Source: CAWIOX01 sp963837775 | GTDB taxonomy: Bacteria > Pseudomonadota > Gammaproteobacteria > Burkholderiales > Burkholderiaceae_D | Direction: 5' to 3' | Length of the DNA: 64,000 bases | NCBI GenBank assembly: GCA_963837775.1 | Contig: CAWIOX010000033.1 | Location: 62,001-126,000 of the forward strand | In this document: piece by piece, positions 10,086-20,001 of the stretch | Layout: the number at the start of each line of letters is the position of its first letter | Position numbering within the stretch: position 1 is the stretch's first letter | The notes under the pieces: model-generated | Database searches by the model: none | What the model was told of the DNA's origin: nothing | The model's input: only the letters and a program-made list of their open reading frames with translations | Made by a program: the position numbers and the translations under genes

Positions 10086-10132
10086 AAAAGCCGCCAACGT
10101 CAGACTGAAAAAGTCACGCGTTGGCGGCTTTT
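10086..10132 (+). terminator. perfect 14-bp hairpin between tRNA-Gln and prs
   Basis: AAAAGCCGCCAACG at 10086-10099 is matched exactly by its complement at 10119-10132, with a 19-nt loop and a short T run at the 3' side. It fits an intrinsic terminator for the tRNA transcript. It ends 31 bp before the prs ATG, so it may also sit in the prs leader. Confidence 0.7.
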
Positions 10133-10163
10133 GAACCTTTTAACGACTGTATTCAGGCATCCC

Positions 10164-11123
10164 ATGGCACTCGAAAACTTGATGGTATTTACCGGCAACG
10201 CCACGCCGGAACTCGCTGCCGGCGTAGTGAAACAACTCGGCATCCCGCTCGGCAAAGCCAACGTCACCAAGTTTTCCGATGGTGAAATCACGGTCGAAAT
10301 CAATGAGAACGTGCGCGGCAAGGATGTCTTCGTGCTGCAATCGACCTGCGCGCCGACCAATGACAATCTGATGGAACTGATCCTGATGGTCGATGCGCTG
10401 AAACGCGCCTCCGCCGGCCGTATCACTGCCGCCATCCCGTATTTCGGCTACGCCCGCCAGGACCGACGTCCGCGCTCGGCACGGGTCGCGATCTCGGCCA
10501 AGGTAGTGGCCAACATGCTGCAGGAAGCCGGCGTCGAACGCGTGCTGATCATGGATCTGCACGCTGACCAGATCCAGGGCTTCTTCGATATCCCGGTTGA
10601 CAATATCTATGCATCGCCGATTCTGCTGGGCGACTTGCAAAAGAAAAAATACGACGACCTGCTGGTGGTCTCGCCCGACGTCGGCGGCGTAGTCCGTGCC
10701 CGCGCTCTGGCCAAACGCCTCGGCTGCGACCTGGCGATCATCGACAAGCGCCGCCCGAAAGCCAACGTATCCGAAGTGATGAACATCATCGGCGAAGTCG
10801 AAGGCCGCAACTGCGTGATCATGGATGACATGGTCGACACCGCAGGCACGCTGACCAAGGCTGCCGAAGTCCTGAAGGAACGCGGCGCCAAGAAGGTGCT
10901 GGCTTACTGTACGCACGCAGTGCTGTCCGGCCCTGCGATTGAGCGCATCGTCAATTCGCCGCTGGATGAACTGGTCGTCACCGACACCATCCCGCTGTCC
11001 GATGCAGCCAAAGCCTGCGGCAAGATTCGCCAGCTGACATGCGCTGACTTGCTGGCCGAAACCTTCCGCCGCATCACCAAGGGCGATTCGGTCATGTCGC
11101 TGTTCATGGATCAGGACCACTAA
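10164..11123 (+). CDS. prs: ribose-phosphate pyrophosphokinase (PRPP synthetase)
   Basis: A 319-residue enzyme that transfers pyrophosphate from ATP to ribose-5-phosphate, giving PRPP for nucleotide, histidine and tryptophan synthesis. The start [13 protein letters not shown] is chosen from family length; an upstream in-frame TTG lies inside the hairpin before the gene. Visible motifs are FSDGEI near the N-terminus, the flexible-loop and ATP region [20 protein letters not shown], the conserved VVSPDVGG, and the PRPP-binding loop [12 protein letters not shown]. It is followed by rplY. Confidence 0.97.
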   Translation: MALENLMVFTGNATPELAAGVVKQLGIPLGKANVTKFSDGEITVEINENVRGKDVFVLQSTCAPTNDNLMELILMVDALKRASAGRITAAIPYFGYARQDRRPRSARVAISAKVVANMLQEAGVERVLIMDLHADQIQGFFDIPVDNIYASPILLGDLQKKKYDDLLVVSPDVGGVVRARALAKRLGCDLAIIDKRRPKANVSEVMNIIGEVEGRNCVIMDDMVDTAGTLTKAAEVLKERGAKKVLAYCTHAVLSGPAIERIVNSPLDELVVTDTIPLSDAAKACGKIRQLTCADLLAETFRRITKGDSVMSLFMDQDH

Positions 11124-11230
11124 GAAATCTTATTCGGGCGCAGCGTTTTCTGTGCCCACACTCGAAATCCTCTGGTCGCGGGGGATTTCCAACGCAAGAC
11201 ATAGTGTCTTGCATTATCTGGAGCTACAAA

Positions 11231-11822
11231 ATGAAAGTTATCGCATTCAAACGCACACTACAGGGCACCGGAGCGAGCCGCCGCCTGCGTATTTCCGGTC
11301 AAACACCTGGTATCGTCTACGGTGGCACTGAGCCGGCAATCAACCTCACACTGGATCACAATGCGCTGTATCACGCATTGAAGAAAGAAGCGTTTCACGC
11401 TTCGATCCTCGACCTCGAAATCGACGGCAAAGTAGAGAAAGTCCTGTTGCGCGACTTCCAGGTCCACGCTTACAAACAACTCGTTCTGCACGTTGACTTC
11501 CAGCGCGTTGATGCAAGCCACAAAATCCACGTCAAGGTGCCCCTGCACTTCATCAATGCCGATATCTCCCCAGCAGTCAAACTGTCCGGCGCCATCATCA
11601 GCCACGTCGTGACTGAAATCGATGTCGCTTGCCTGCCAGGCTAATCTGCCTGAATTCATCACAGTTGATCTGTCAACTCTGGAAGCCGGCAACTCGGTTC
11701 ACCTGTCGTCCGTCACTTTGCCTGAAGGCGTGACTGCGATCGTACATGGCGATGATCCGACCATTGTCACTTCATCCGTTCCTGCAGGCGCAGCGCCAGC
11801 AGCTGAAACACCAAAGGCGTAA
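11231..11822 (+). CDS. rplY: 50S ribosomal protein L25/Ctc, interrupted by one frameshift
   Basis: The first part (11231-11644) encodes the L25 N-terminal 5S-rRNA-binding domain up to EIDVACLP and then stops. The second part, in the +1 frame to 11822, continues as [17 protein letters not shown] and the Ctc C-terminal domain ending AAETPKA. Removing one G of the GG at about 11639-11640 restores a single protein of 196 residues, normal for the TL5/Ctc type. Both halves are well conserved, so a sequencing indel is more likely than a dead gene. No programmed-frameshift signal (slippery heptamer plus strong downstream structure) is apparent. The start ATG 11231 was preferred over an upstream in-frame start at 11204. 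Confidence 0.88.
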
Positions 11823-11833
11823 GCTGTCGCGCC

Positions 11834-11885
11834 TTCTGGCTGCAAGCCAGAAATACAAAACCCGCCATTCGTGGCGGGTTTTTTT
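11834..11885 (+). terminator. tandem hairpins with T run after rplY
   Basis: A first hairpin (TTCTGGC at 11834-11840 with GCCAGAA at 11846-11852) is followed by AACCCGCCA at 11859-11867, loop TTCG, its complement at 11872-11880 and a run of T. This is a clear intrinsic terminator that separates rplY from pth. Confidence 0.9.
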
Positions 11886-11950
11886 ATGCGCAGATTGGAC
11901 GGCATGCCGTTTCATCCATGATAATCGCTGTTTTCCCCTGATACACCACC

Positions 11951-12538
11951 ATGTCCATACGCCTCATCGTCGGCCTCGGCAATCCCGGGCCGGAATACGA
12001 ACAAACACGCCACAATGCCGGCTTCTGGCTGGTCGACAACCTGGTCAATTCGCTTGCGCACTGCAGGCTGCAACGCGAATCACGCTTTAACGCACTGCTG
12101 GCAAAAACCAGCATCGCCGGACAGGAAGTCTGGCTGCTGGAGCCGCAGACCTTCATGAACCGCTCCGGCCAGTCGGTCGGTGCGCTGGCCCGTTTCTACA
12201 AGATCGCGCCGGATGAAGTGCTGGTGGTGCACGATGAACTCGACATCGCGCCCGGCCTGGCGAAAATCAAGAAAGGCGGCTCCTCAGGCGGCCATAATGG
12301 CCTGAAAGACATCACGGCCGCACTCGGCACCCAGGATTACTGGCGCTTGCGGATCGGCATCGGCCATCCGCGCAATATCAATTCGCAGCAGGCGGTGGCC
12401 GACTTTGTGCTGCACCGGCCGCGCAAGGAAGAACAGGCGCTGATCGATGAAGCGCTCGCGAACAGCCTCGACATCATCCCGGCCCTGTGCGAAGGCAAGT
12501 TCGAAGCGGCGACCATGCAACTGCATACGGCAAAATGA
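11951..12538 (+). CDS. pth: peptidyl-tRNA hydrolase
   Basis: A 195-residue enzyme that releases peptide from stalled peptidyl-tRNA. The conserved [19 protein letters not shown] lies at residues 7-25, with Asn11 and catalytic His21. The motif FMNRSGQSV and the region [11 protein letters not shown] with the catalytic aspartate follow, then [13 protein letters not shown]. It starts after the rplY terminator and is followed 108 bp downstream by ychF, an order conserved across proteobacteria. Confidence 0.97.
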   Translation: MSIRLIVGLGNPGPEYEQTRHNAGFWLVDNLVNSLAHCRLQRESRFNALLAKTSIAGQEVWLLEPQTFMNRSGQSVGALARFYKIAPDEVLVVHDELDIAPGLAKIKKGGSSGGHNGLKDITAALGTQDYWRLRIGIGHPRNINSQQAVADFVLHRPRKEEQALIDEALANSLDIIPALCEGKFEAATMQLHTAK

Positions 12539-12646
12539 ATGCCCGATTGCCCATCTGAACCAGCGCCTGTTTGCCGATAAATCAATTCGCCACCCCGCAT
12601 CCGGTAAAATAGCGGGTTAATTCCACATACTTGCAAAGCACACACC

Positions 12647-13738
12647 ATGAGTCTCCAATGCGGCATCGTCGGCCTGCCTAACGTCGGCAAATCAACACTC
12701 TTCAACGCGCTCACGAAAGCCGGCATCCCCGCCGAGAACTATCCGTTTTGCACCATCGAACCGAACGTCGGCGTGGTCGAAGTGCCTGATCCGCGCCTGG
12801 CTGCGCTGTCGGCCATCGTCAAGCCGGAACGGATACAGAACGCGATTGTCGAGTTCGTCGATATCGCCGGTCTGGTCGCGGGTGCATCCAAGGGCGAAGG
12901 GTTGGGCAACCAGTTCCTCGCGCACATCCGCGAGACCGACGCGATCGTCAACGTGGTGCGCTGCTTCGAAGATGACAACGTGATCCACGTCGCCGGCAAG
13001 ATCAGCCCGCTGGACGACATCGAAGTGATCCAGACCGAACTGGCGCTGGCCGACATGGGCACCGTCGAAAAAGCGATCCATCGCGAACACAAGAAGGCCC
13101 GCTCCGGCGACAAGGATGCGGCCAAACTGGTCGAATTGCTGGAACGCATCATGCCGCATCTGAACGAAGCCCAGCCGGTGCGCGCAATGGGGCTGGATGC
13201 GGAAGAAATGCTGCTGATCAAGCCGCTGTGCCTGATCACCGCCAAACCGGCGATGTACGTCGCCAACGTGTCCGATACCGGCTTCACCAACAACCCGCTG
13301 CTGGATCAGCTGACTACGTATGCCGCATCACAAAACGCGCCGATCGTCGCGATCTGCGCGTCGATCGAATCCGAAATCGCCGACCTCGATGATGAAGACA
13401 AGAGCGCCTTCCTGTCCGACATGGGGATGGAAGAGCCGGGTCTGGATCGCCTGATCCGCGCCGCCTACAAGCTGCTCGGCCTGCAGACTTACTTCACCGC
13501 CGGCGTCAAGGAAGTACGCGCCTGGACCATCCACGTCGGCGACACCGCGCCGCAGGCAGCCGGCGTGATCCACACCGACTTCGAACGCGGCTTCATCCGC
13601 GCGCAGACCATCGCGTTCGACGACTTCATTCACTTCAAGGGCGAAGCCGGCGCGAAAGAGGCAGGCAAGATGCGCGCCGAGGGCAAGGAATACGTGGTCA
13701 AGGATGGCGACGTGCTGAATTTCCTGTTCAACGTCTGA
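12647..13738 (+). CDS. ychF: redox-responsive ATPase YchF (Obg family)
   Basis: A 363-residue P-loop protein with G1 loop GLPNVGKS at residues 9-16, [19 protein letters not shown] as the G3 region and a C-terminal TGS domain ([19 protein letters not shown]). The position of the G4 motif reads NVSD instead of the GTP-specific NKxD, as expected for this ATP-preferring branch. YchF binds ribosomes and influences oxidative-stress responses in E. coli. The pth-ychF pair is a widely conserved linkage. Confidence 0.95.
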   Translation: MSLQCGIVGLPNVGKSTLFNALTKAGIPAENYPFCTIEPNVGVVEVPDPRLAALSAIVKPERIQNAIVEFVDIAGLVAGASKGEGLGNQFLAHIRETDAIVNVVRCFEDDNVIHVAGKISPLDDIEVIQTELALADMGTVEKAIHREHKKARSGDKDAAKLVELLERIMPHLNEAQPVRAMGLDAEEMLLIKPLCLITAKPAMYVANVSDTGFTNNPLLDQLTTYAASQNAPIVAICASIESEIADLDDEDKSAFLSDMGMEEPGLDRLIRAAYKLLGLQTYFTAGVKEVRAWTIHVGDTAPQAAGVIHTDFERGFIRAQTIAFDDFIHFKGEAGAKEAGKMRAEGKEYVVKDGDVLNFLFNV

Positions 13739-14011
13739 GCGAGAAGCAGCTCTCTTACTGATTTACTTTGATAAGCGACAGGCTCGCCGGCCGATGAATA
13801 CAAGTTTTCATCGTTCGGCGTTGACCGCGTTTAGTCGCAGAGACTCGTATCATGTGGGGGCATGACTGGGGGCGCAGACCGCCCCCCGGGTGAATATTGC
13901 CCCAAAACCCCTCGAATTCCACTCACAGCACCCGTGCAACGAATGCTGCTCTGCGCGCAGCGAAGCCGGCTCTTCCTCGCTTCCGCAGCAGCGATTTTCG
14001 TGCAGGGCTTT
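13739..14011. other. intergenic region between ychF and thrC
   Basis: No credible gene is seen here or in the whole 13739-14212 spacer. The stretch is GC-rich with several G or C runs (13856-13890). It is followed by dispersed repeat copy A and the thrC-side hairpin. Confidence 0.5.
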
Positions 14012-14086
14012 ACATATACTGCCGCCAGTAAAAATTAAAGCCCAATGAATACCTGCGGCTAATGCCCTGTTTCTACCTATACTCCC
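14012..14086 (+). repeat. dispersed intergenic repeat, copy A
   Basis: It runs from ATATACTGCCGCCAGTA through TTAAAGCCCAATGAATA and TGCGGCTAATGCC to CTATACTCCC, matching the shared blocks of the family (compare copy B at 30982-31055). It lies between the ends of convergent genes ychF and thrC. Confidence 0.72.
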
Positions 14087-14169
14087 CTGTTTACTGCCAT
14101 TTACAGGGTGTATTAATGGTGTGCAGCAGAGGCTGATTCTGCACATTCTGCCAACGCCCTCATCCCCGG

Positions 14170-14195
14170 CCCTTCTCCCGCTCGCGGGAGAAGGG
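14170..14195 (-). terminator. 11-bp palindromic hairpin downstream of thrC
   Basis: CCCTTCTCCCG at 14170-14180, loop CTCG, and the exact complement at 14185-14195. It lies 18 bp beyond the thrC stop codon. This sequence type (CTCTCCCGC..GCGGGAGAG) is a common repeated element in Burkholderiales; it probably terminates thrC though no T run follows. Confidence 0.55.
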
Positions 14196-14212
14196 AGCAG
14201 TCCCCTGAGTAG

Positions 14213-15698
14213 TTACAGGCCGGTGTGTTGGGCGATGAACGCCTTCATCTGTCCGACATCGGCCGCCATCACGTCGAAGCGCTGCGGCAAGCGCTTCGAT
14301 GTTCTCGAAACCGGCCGGACGTTCGGCGTCGGTGCCCAGCGCTTCCAGGATGGTTTCGTTGAACTTGGCCGCCAGCGCGGTTTCCAGCACGATCATCGGC
14401 ACGCCCGGGGTCAGGTGTTCGCGCGCGACCTTGACGCCGTCGGCGGTGTGGGTGTCGATCGTGATGCCGTATTCATCTTCGACGTCGCGGATGGTGTCGA
14501 GCCGGTCCTGATGGGTCGATTTGCCGGACACGAAGCCGTATTGCGCGACCTTCGCGAATTCGTCGCCGTCGCTGCCGGGCTTGCCGGACAGATCGAAGCC
14601 GCCGTGGCTCTCGACTTTCTGGAACAGCGCGCGCACGCGGTCGCCGTCGCGCCCCAGCAGATCGTAGATGAAGCGCTCGAAATTCGACGCCTTGGAGATA
14701 TCCATCGACGGGCTGCTGGTGTGGTAAGTCTCGGCCGACTTGCGCACCCGGTACACGCCGGTGCGGAAGAATTCGTCCAGCACGTCGTTCTCGTTGGTGG
14801 CGGCGACCAGCTTGTCGATCGGCAGGCCCATCATGCGCGCGATGTGGCCGGCGCAGATGTTGCCGAAGTTGCCGGACGGCACCGTGAACGATACCTTTTG
14901 TTCGTTGCTGGTGGTGGCCAGCAGGTAGCCGCGGAAGTAGTACACCACTTGCGCGACCACGCGGGCCCAGTTGATCGAGTTGACGGTGCCGATCTTCTGG
15001 CGCGCCTTGAATTCGAGGTCGTTGGAGACTGCCTTGACCATGTCCTGGCAATCGTCGAACACGCCTTCGATTGCGATATTGAAGATGTTCGGGTCTTGCA
15101 GGCTGAACATCTGCGCGCTCTGGAATGCGCTCATCTTCTGGTGCGGCGACAGCATGAAGACGCGGATGCCCTTCTTGCCGCGCATCGCGTATTCGGCCGC
15201 GCTGCCGGTGTCGCCGGAGGTCGCGCCGAAGATGTTCAGTTCGGCATCGTGCTTGGCCAGCGTGTATTCGAACAGGTTGCCCAGCAGCTGCATCGCCATG
15301 TCCTTGAACGCCAGCGTCGGGCCGTTCGACAGCGCCTGCAGCATCAGCGTCCTGGCGCCGCCACGGCCGACGGTTTCTTCCAGCAGGTGCAACGGCGTGA
15401 TCAGGCTGGCGTCGTCGCCTGCGCGCGCGTTGCAGTACACCTCGGCAGTGTAGGTCTTGCGCGTGATGGCATGCAGGTCGGCGTCCGGGATGTCGGTGGC
15501 GAATTTTTTCAGCACTTCGAATGCCAGGTCGGCATACGACAGCGTGCGCCAGGCATTGAGTTCGGCGCCTGTGACCTGCGGGTAGTCGGCCGGCAGGTAC
15601 AGGCCGCCATCCGGGGCCAGGCCGCCGAGCAGGATGTCGGAAAAGGATTGCGGGGCGGAAGACTGGGCACGGCCGGAGCGGGTAGAGACGTATTGCAT
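14213..15698 (-). CDS. thrC: threonine synthase, one frameshift near the 3' end
   Basis: A PLP enzyme that converts O-phosphohomoserine to threonine. The start MQYVSTRSG at 15698 is the family N-terminus. The PLP lysine lies in LAFKDMAMQLLGN, and GATSGDTGSAAEYA and VPSGNFGN are the phosphate- and cofactor-binding loops. The continuous frame runs on to 14160 with a nonsense tail. Dropping one G near 14290 restores the normal ending LPQRFDVMAADVGQMKAF and a TAA at 14213-14215, giving about 494 residues. A sequencing indel is the likely explanation. Betaproteobacterial thrC usually follows hom; here the nearest hom-like gene is 7 kb away. Confidence 0.9.
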
Positions 15699-15880
15699 AA
15701 GTGTGGTTGGCTGGCCGGACCCTGTGGGCACGCGTAAAACAGGCGCGGCATGGAGCCGGTCGGGCGCTGTAGGATGATGGTTAATAAGGATAGATATTAT
15801 GGTTTTGCCGCATTAAGCGCAAAAAAACATGCATCTGGCGCGCATTGAAAATTGACAATCCGTGACTGCCGGCGCTGCGT

Positions 15881-16330
15881 TTAACTTTGCCAGCGATTGA
15901 TGACAGGAGAAAGAACAAAACAGGTCCGGGTATCCCCTACCCCCGGCAGACTGGATATCTGAGTCCAAATTTCCGAGACTCTTTCATGTGATTTTGCTTC
16001 CAAATGAACGATCAGATCAATTTCGCCACTCAACACCGCGCAGTAAAGCACTTCAGGTATCTTGGAAATGAACTTGATCACTTCAGCGCCTCGCATGCGG
16101 TCTTTGCGGTACACCATGATTACCGCATTGACCAAGTTGTCCACTGAGCGGCCCAAGCGGATCGTATATCCTGAAATCACCCGCTTGGACTCCAGGCGAT
16201 CAATCCGGTGACGCATCGCCTGGCGCGACAGGCCGACCTTCAAGGCCAGCGTCGCAATCGGTATCCGCGCATCGATCAGTAGTTCATCGATGATCCGTCG
16301 ATCAAGCGCATCTATCTCAGAATTATCCAT
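15881..16330 (-). CDS. Lrp/AsnC-family transcriptional regulator
   Basis: A 149-residue protein with an N-terminal AsnC-type helix-turn-helix (ALDRRIIDELLIDARIPIATLALKVGLSRQAMRHRI, about residues 9-45) and a C-terminal RAM ligand-binding domain. MDNSEIDALD at 16330 is taken as the start; an in-frame ATG five codons upstream is less typical. It lies immediately downstream of the PLP-lyase gene and its transporter on the same strand. Lrp-type regulators often control the neighbouring amino-acid catabolic genes, so it may sense the transporter's substrate; this is inferred from position. Confidence 0.88.
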   Translation of the reverse strand: MDNSEIDALDRRIIDELLIDARIPIATLALKVGLSRQAMRHRIDRLESKRVISGYTIRLGRSVDNLVNAVIMVYRKDRMRGAEVIKFISKIPEVLYCAVLSGEIDLIVHLEAKSHERVSEIWTQISSLPGVGDTRTCFVLSPVINRWQS

Positions 16331-16408
16331 GCAAGCACCTTTCAATTATTCGAAAACACAGCAACTTTCCTCGTCACCCGTCTTGCTTCCAAGTGCAAAA
16401 AATAAAGT

Positions 16409-17578
16409 CTACAGTTGCTCCAGTGCCTGCAGAATATCCGCATTGATATCGTCGCTGTGCTCGATCCCGATCGCGTAGCGGACCAGGTTGGTCGGAATGC
16501 CTGCGGTTTTCATTTGCTCCGGCGTCAGCGTGCCTGCCCACATGGCCGCCGCGTGAATCACCAGCGAGTCGACCCCGCCCAGACTAGGCGCATTGACAGG
16601 CAGCTTGAGCAAGGAGACAAAACGGCTGGCATCGGCATACTCCCCTTCAATCATGAACGACACGATCCCGCCAAACCCTTTCATCTGGCGTTTTGCGAGT
16701 TCATGCTGCGGGTGGCTAGGCAGCCCCGGATACAGCACTTTTTGCACTTTCGGATGGGCTTCCAGGGTTTGCGCCAGCGACAAGGCATTCTGATTGACGC
16801 GGTTCATCCGCATCGGGAAGGTGCGCAAACCGCGCAGCAGCAACCAGGCATCCATCGGCGACAAGACGGAACCCAGCGTGATGTGGGTTTTCCAGATTTT
16901 GGCCGCCAGCGCCTTGCTGGTACAGACCACACCGGCGGTCAGGTCGTGGTGTCCGCCCAGGTATTTGGTGGCACTTTGCACCACGATATCGACCCCGAGA
17001 TCATGCGGCCGCTGGTTGAATGGCGTGGCCAGCGTATTGTCCGCCAGCGTCAGAATGCCTCTCTCCCGCGCGACCTTGGTCACCGCTGCGATATCGGTAA
17101 TGGTCAGCATCGGGTTGGACGGCGTTTCCAGCGTAATCAGCCTGGTATTCGGGCGTATCGCATCAATAAACGCCTGCGGATCCGCCTGTTCCACCAGCGT
17201 GATTTCGACCCCGAAATTGCGCAGCATTTCGTCCAGGATGCGGCTGGTGCTCATGTAATGCCGGGTTTGCCCGATCACATGGTCACCCGCTTTGACAAAG
17301 CTCAGGATGGAAGCTGAAATTGCCCCCATGCCGGACCCCATGACCAGTGCCGTTTCCGTCCCTTCGAACTCGGCCAGGATGGCCTTGATGCGTTCATGCC
17401 CCGGATTGCCGTAACGGGTGTAATTGCGCGGGTGCTGCGGCACTTCCGACATCTCGATAAACTCTTCCGGGCTATCGGCCCTGAAGACCGCAGAGTAGTG
17501 GATCGAAGGCGCCACCGTTTTATCGTCGGTCACGCCGTAGTCGGCATGTACTGCCAGGGTATCAAGATGGTATGTCAT
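16409..17578 (-). CDS. PLP-dependent Cys/Met-metabolism enzyme (cystathionine gamma-synthase / methionine gamma-lyase type)
   Basis: A 389-residue fold-type I PLP enzyme. The PLP lysine is Lys205 in SATKYLGGH. YTRYGNPGHERIKAIL and VMGSGMGAISASIL are the cofactor-phosphate region, and ETPSNPMLTITDI is the family signature. It resembles trans-sulfuration enzymes that act on cystathionine, methionine or O-acylhomoserine; the precise substrate cannot be read from sequence. It lies downstream of an amino-acid ABC transporter and upstream of an Lrp regulator, so a catabolic lyase for an imported sulfur amino acid is plausible. Confidence 0.85.
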   Translation of the reverse strand: MTYHLDTLAVHADYGVTDDKTVAPSIHYSAVFRADSPEEFIEMSEVPQHPRNYTRYGNPGHERIKAILAEFEGTETALVMGSGMGAISASILSFVKAGDHVIGQTRHYMSTSRILDEMLRNFGVEITLVEQADPQAFIDAIRPNTRLITLETPSNPMLTITDIAAVTKVARERGILTLADNTLATPFNQRPHDLGVDIVVQSATKYLGGHHDLTAGVVCTSKALAAKIWKTHITLGSVLSPMDAWLLLRGLRTFPMRMNRVNQNALSLAQTLEAHPKVQKVLYPGLPSHPQHELAKRQMKGFGGIVSFMIEGEYADASRFVSLLKLPVNAPSLGGVDSLVIHAAAMWAGTLTPEQMKTAGIPTNLVRYAIGIEHSDDINADILQALEQL

Positions 17579-17655
17579 ACAAAGGTCTCCAGCATTCAGA
17601 TGGGCCAGCAGGATGTTGATGGCATGAAAGGGGAATCAGGCCCGAACGACTCACC

Positions 17656-17698
17656 TCGCTCACGCTGTTCCCGGCAATCTGAGGAACAGCGTGAGCGA
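17656..17698 (-). repeat. perfect 16-bp inverted repeat between permease and lyase genes
   Basis: TCGCTCACGCTGTTCC at 17656-17671 is mirrored exactly at 17683-17698 with an 11-nt loop. There is no T run on the downstream side. It may be a partial terminator or mRNA-stability hairpin that sets lyase expression apart from the transporter. Confidence 0.6.
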
Positions 17699-17713
17699 TC
17701 GCCGTTGGGGTGA

Positions 17714-18415
17714 TTAACGGCGCAAATGGCGCGTATTGCGATGTTCAGCAAAGCGCACGACCAAGGAAATGATCAGCGTGATCAGCGCATAGATCGCACC
17801 GGCAATGATCAGCGCATCCGTGGTATAGGATCGGGCGGACAGGCGGCGCACCACACCGGTCATATCCAGAACCGTAATCGTGCTGACCAGCGCCGTGGCC
17901 TTGAGCTGGGCAATCACTTCGTTGCCAAGCATCGGCGTGACGATGCTGAGCGCGCGCGGGATGATGATGTAGCGATAACGCTGGAATTTGCTCAGGCCAT
18001 ACGCCACCGCGGCCTCTTTTTCACCGGCCGGCACTGCCATGATGCCGGCACGGACATCTTCGGCCATGTAGGCGGTCAGATTCAGCGCCAGCACCGTCAG
18101 TCCGCAATAAAATGAATCGTTAAGCAGCAACCAGGCAGGAGAATTTCTCACCACTTCGAACTGGCTCAGGCCATAGTAGAAGATGAAAATCTGCACCAGC
18201 AGCGGCGTACCGCGAAAGATGGCGGAATAGGTTCTGGCAAAACGGCTGATTCCCCGGTTGTCGGACACACGGGCAACGGCCAGCGGCACTGACAGCAAAA
18301 AACCGACCAGACAGGAACCCGCCAGCAACTTCAGCGTAACAATCAAGCCATCCAGGATTTCCGGGCCGCTTTCCAGCAGCAGGGTAATGTAATCATTAAA
18401 CAAAGACATGATCAT
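17714..18415 (-). CDS. amino-acid ABC transporter permease (HisM/GlnP family)
   Basis: A 233-residue inner-membrane protein with about five hydrophobic segments. It carries the polar amino-acid permease pattern: LIVTLKLLAGSCLVGFLLSVPLA at the N-terminus, FRGTPLLVQIFIFYYGL, and the EAA loop region EKEAAVAYGLSKFQRY. Its ATG overlaps the stop of the preceding permease gene by 4 bp (18412-18415), so the two permeases are translationally coupled and form a heterodimer. Confidence 0.9.
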   Translation of the reverse strand: MIMSLFNDYITLLLESGPEILDGLIVTLKLLAGSCLVGFLLSVPLAVARVSDNRGISRFARTYSAIFRGTPLLVQIFIFYYGLSQFEVVRNSPAWLLLNDSFYCGLTVLALNLTAYMAEDVRAGIMAVPAGEKEAAVAYGLSKFQRYRYIIIPRALSIVTPMLGNEVIAQLKATALVSTITVLDMTGVVRRLSARSYTTDALIIAGAIYALITLIISLVVRFAEHRNTRHLRR

Positions 18416-19092
18416 GACCTCGGCTGGTGATAACCACGGTTTGCCTGCTGTTCCAGATAGGCAAAAATCGGGTTGGAAATGGTCAGGAACAGGAAGTAAA
18501 TCCCCGCAACGGCCATAAAGAATATAAAGGGTTGCTTGGTGAACTGGGCCGCCATATCGGCCTTTTTCAGTAAATCCTCAAGCCCCACCACAGACACCAG
18601 CGACGTGTCTTTCAGCAGCGATTGCCACATATTGCCCAGGCTTGGCAGCGAAATCCGCCAGGCTTGCGGCACCTGAATATAGAAAAACATCTGGGTGCGT
18701 GACAGACCGTAAGCCTTGGCTGCCTCGATCTGCCCTTGGGGTATGGCCACAAAGCCGCCGCGGAATACCTCGGAGGCATAAGCAGAAAATACGATGGAGA
18801 GCGCAAAAACGCCGCCGACGAACGGGCTGATTTCGAACGCGCCATCAAAATAATTGTTGATCAGATTCGACAATCCGAAATAACAGATGAGGATAATCAG
18901 AAATTCCGGTATGCCGCGCAACAGGTTGGTGAGGAATGCCACGGCCTGCCGCAGATAAGCATTGCCGGATAGTTTGCAAGCTGCAAACACAAGGCCCAGT
19001 ACCAAGCCAAAAAACAGCGAGGTAAAAGCCAGTTGCAGCGTTACAGCGGCCCCGAGAAAAAGCTGGCCACCGTAACTGAGCAGGATGTTCAT
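18412..19092 (-). CDS. amino-acid ABC transporter permease (HisQ/GlnP family)
   Basis: A 226-residue membrane protein with LRGIPEFLIILICYFGLSN and the EAA loop QIEAAKAYGLSRTQMFFYIQ. It is the partner of the following permease, which overlaps it by 4 bp. Upstream lies the periplasmic binding-protein gene, separated by about 100 bp that hold a stable hairpin. Confidence 0.9.
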   Translation of the reverse strand: MNILLSYGGQLFLGAAVTLQLAFTSLFFGLVLGLVFAACKLSGNAYLRQAVAFLTNLLRGIPEFLIILICYFGLSNLINNYFDGAFEISPFVGGVFALSIVFSAYASEVFRGGFVAIPQGQIEAAKAYGLSRTQMFFYIQVPQAWRISLPSLGNMWQSLLKDTSLVSVVGLEDLLKKADMAAQFTKQPFIFFMAVAGIYFLFLTISNPIFAYLEQQANRGYHQPRS

Positions 19093-19152
19093 GCGTACTC
19101 CTCTTTCTTATTCGGACACGGTCTTAATGCGTGTTTAGTGTGCAGGTTCAAC

Positions 19153-19180
19153 GCCGGCCTGCCGCATTCGGCAGGCCGGC
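19153..19180 (-). repeat. 12-bp hairpin downstream of the binding-protein gene
   Basis: GCCGGCCTGCCG at 19153-19164, loop CATT, exact complement at 19169-19180. It lies between the binding-protein stop and the permease start. Such intercistronic hairpins commonly protect the upstream message, so the binding protein can be made in excess over the permeases. Confidence 0.65.
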
Positions 19181-19193
19181 TCTATGAACGCAA

Positions 19194-19976
19194 TTACTTG
19201 CTTGGTGCAATGCTAAACGGGAAGACCTTCTTGTTTTCGGCGACAAAGGTACCGTCGCTCAACACTTTTTTGATGGCCATGTTGAAGCTGGCTTTCAGCG
19301 GATCGCCCTTGCGCAAGGCAATACCGGTTCCTTCGCCAAATATCTCGACATCATTGATGGGTTTGCCGACAAAGTAGAAACCCTTGCTCTTGCCGACTTT
19401 ATTTACCCAGTCGTAAGCCACCGTCGTATCTGAAAGAACCGTATTCACGCGCCCCGACTCCAGATCCAGCCAGGACTGATCCAACGACTGGTAGATCTTC
19501 AGATCGATGCCGGATTTGTCTTTTGGCAAACGGGTTTTCATATAGGTTTCATGGGTAGTGCCACTCTGTACGCCGACGATTTTGCCTTTCATGGTGGCGG
19601 GTTCGTTAGTGATGCCGGCACCAACTTTTGCCACATACTGAACCGGCGCCAGGGTGAACAGATCGGTGAAATCAACGACTTTCTTGCGCTCGTCGGTGAT
19701 CGACATCTGGGCCAGCACGGCGTCGATTTTCTTGGCCTTCAGCGCCGGAATCAGTGCGTCGAAGTCCATCGTCACGTATTCGCACTTGACCTTCATGATC
19801 TTGCACATGGCATTGCCAAGTTCAATCTCCATGCCTTGCAACTTGCCGCTGGCATCTTTGTACTCAAACGGAGCGTAATCGGTAATGGTGCCGATCTTGA
19901 CGACTTGTTCTGCCTGGGCACTGAAAGCGACAAGGAGACTACCAGCGATAATAGAGCTGAGAATGGAACGCTTCAT
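19194..19976 (-). CDS. periplasmic amino-acid-binding protein (SBP family 3)
   Basis: A 260-residue secreted protein with signal peptide MKRSILSSIIAGSLLVAFSA, cleaved after AQA. The mature part starts EQVVKIGTITDYAPFEYKD and contains MEIELGNAMCKIM and the ligand-loop region TDERKKVVDFTDLF, all typical of family 3 solute-binding proteins for polar amino acids. It is the substrate receptor of the adjacent ABC transporter. The amino acid bound is not evident, although linkage to a sulfur-amino-acid lyase suggests a sulfur-containing ligand. Confidence 0.9.
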   Translation of the reverse strand: MKRSILSSIIAGSLLVAFSAQAEQVVKIGTITDYAPFEYKDASGKLQGMEIELGNAMCKIMKVKCEYVTMDFDALIPALKAKKIDAVLAQMSITDERKKVVDFTDLFTLAPVQYVAKVGAGITNEPATMKGKIVGVQSGTTHETYMKTRLPKDKSGIDLKIYQSLDQSWLDLESGRVNTVLSDTTVAYDWVNKVGKSKGFYFVGKPINDVEIFGEGTGIALRKGDPLKASFNMAIKKVLSDGTFVAENKKVFPFSIAPSK

Positions 19977-20001
19977 TTTTTTCTCCTAATGAAAGATAAA
20001 A

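Noticed and set aside
11630..11650. Programmed ribosomal frameshift in rplY
   Set aside because: No slippery sequence or known precedent, and many other genes in the window have similar one-base breaks.
11622..11822. Separate small gene after rplY
   Set aside because: Its product is the C-terminal domain of L25/Ctc; a one-base shift joins it to rplY.
13850..14146. 98-codon minus-strand ORF between ychF and thrC
   Set aside because: Overlaps a dispersed repeat, has atypical composition and no family resemblance.
14121..15737. Long plus-strand ORF opposite thrC
   Set aside because: It is the antisense shadow of a well-conserved threonine synthase gene; its residue composition (many Val/Gln/Arg/His) is typical of such shadows.
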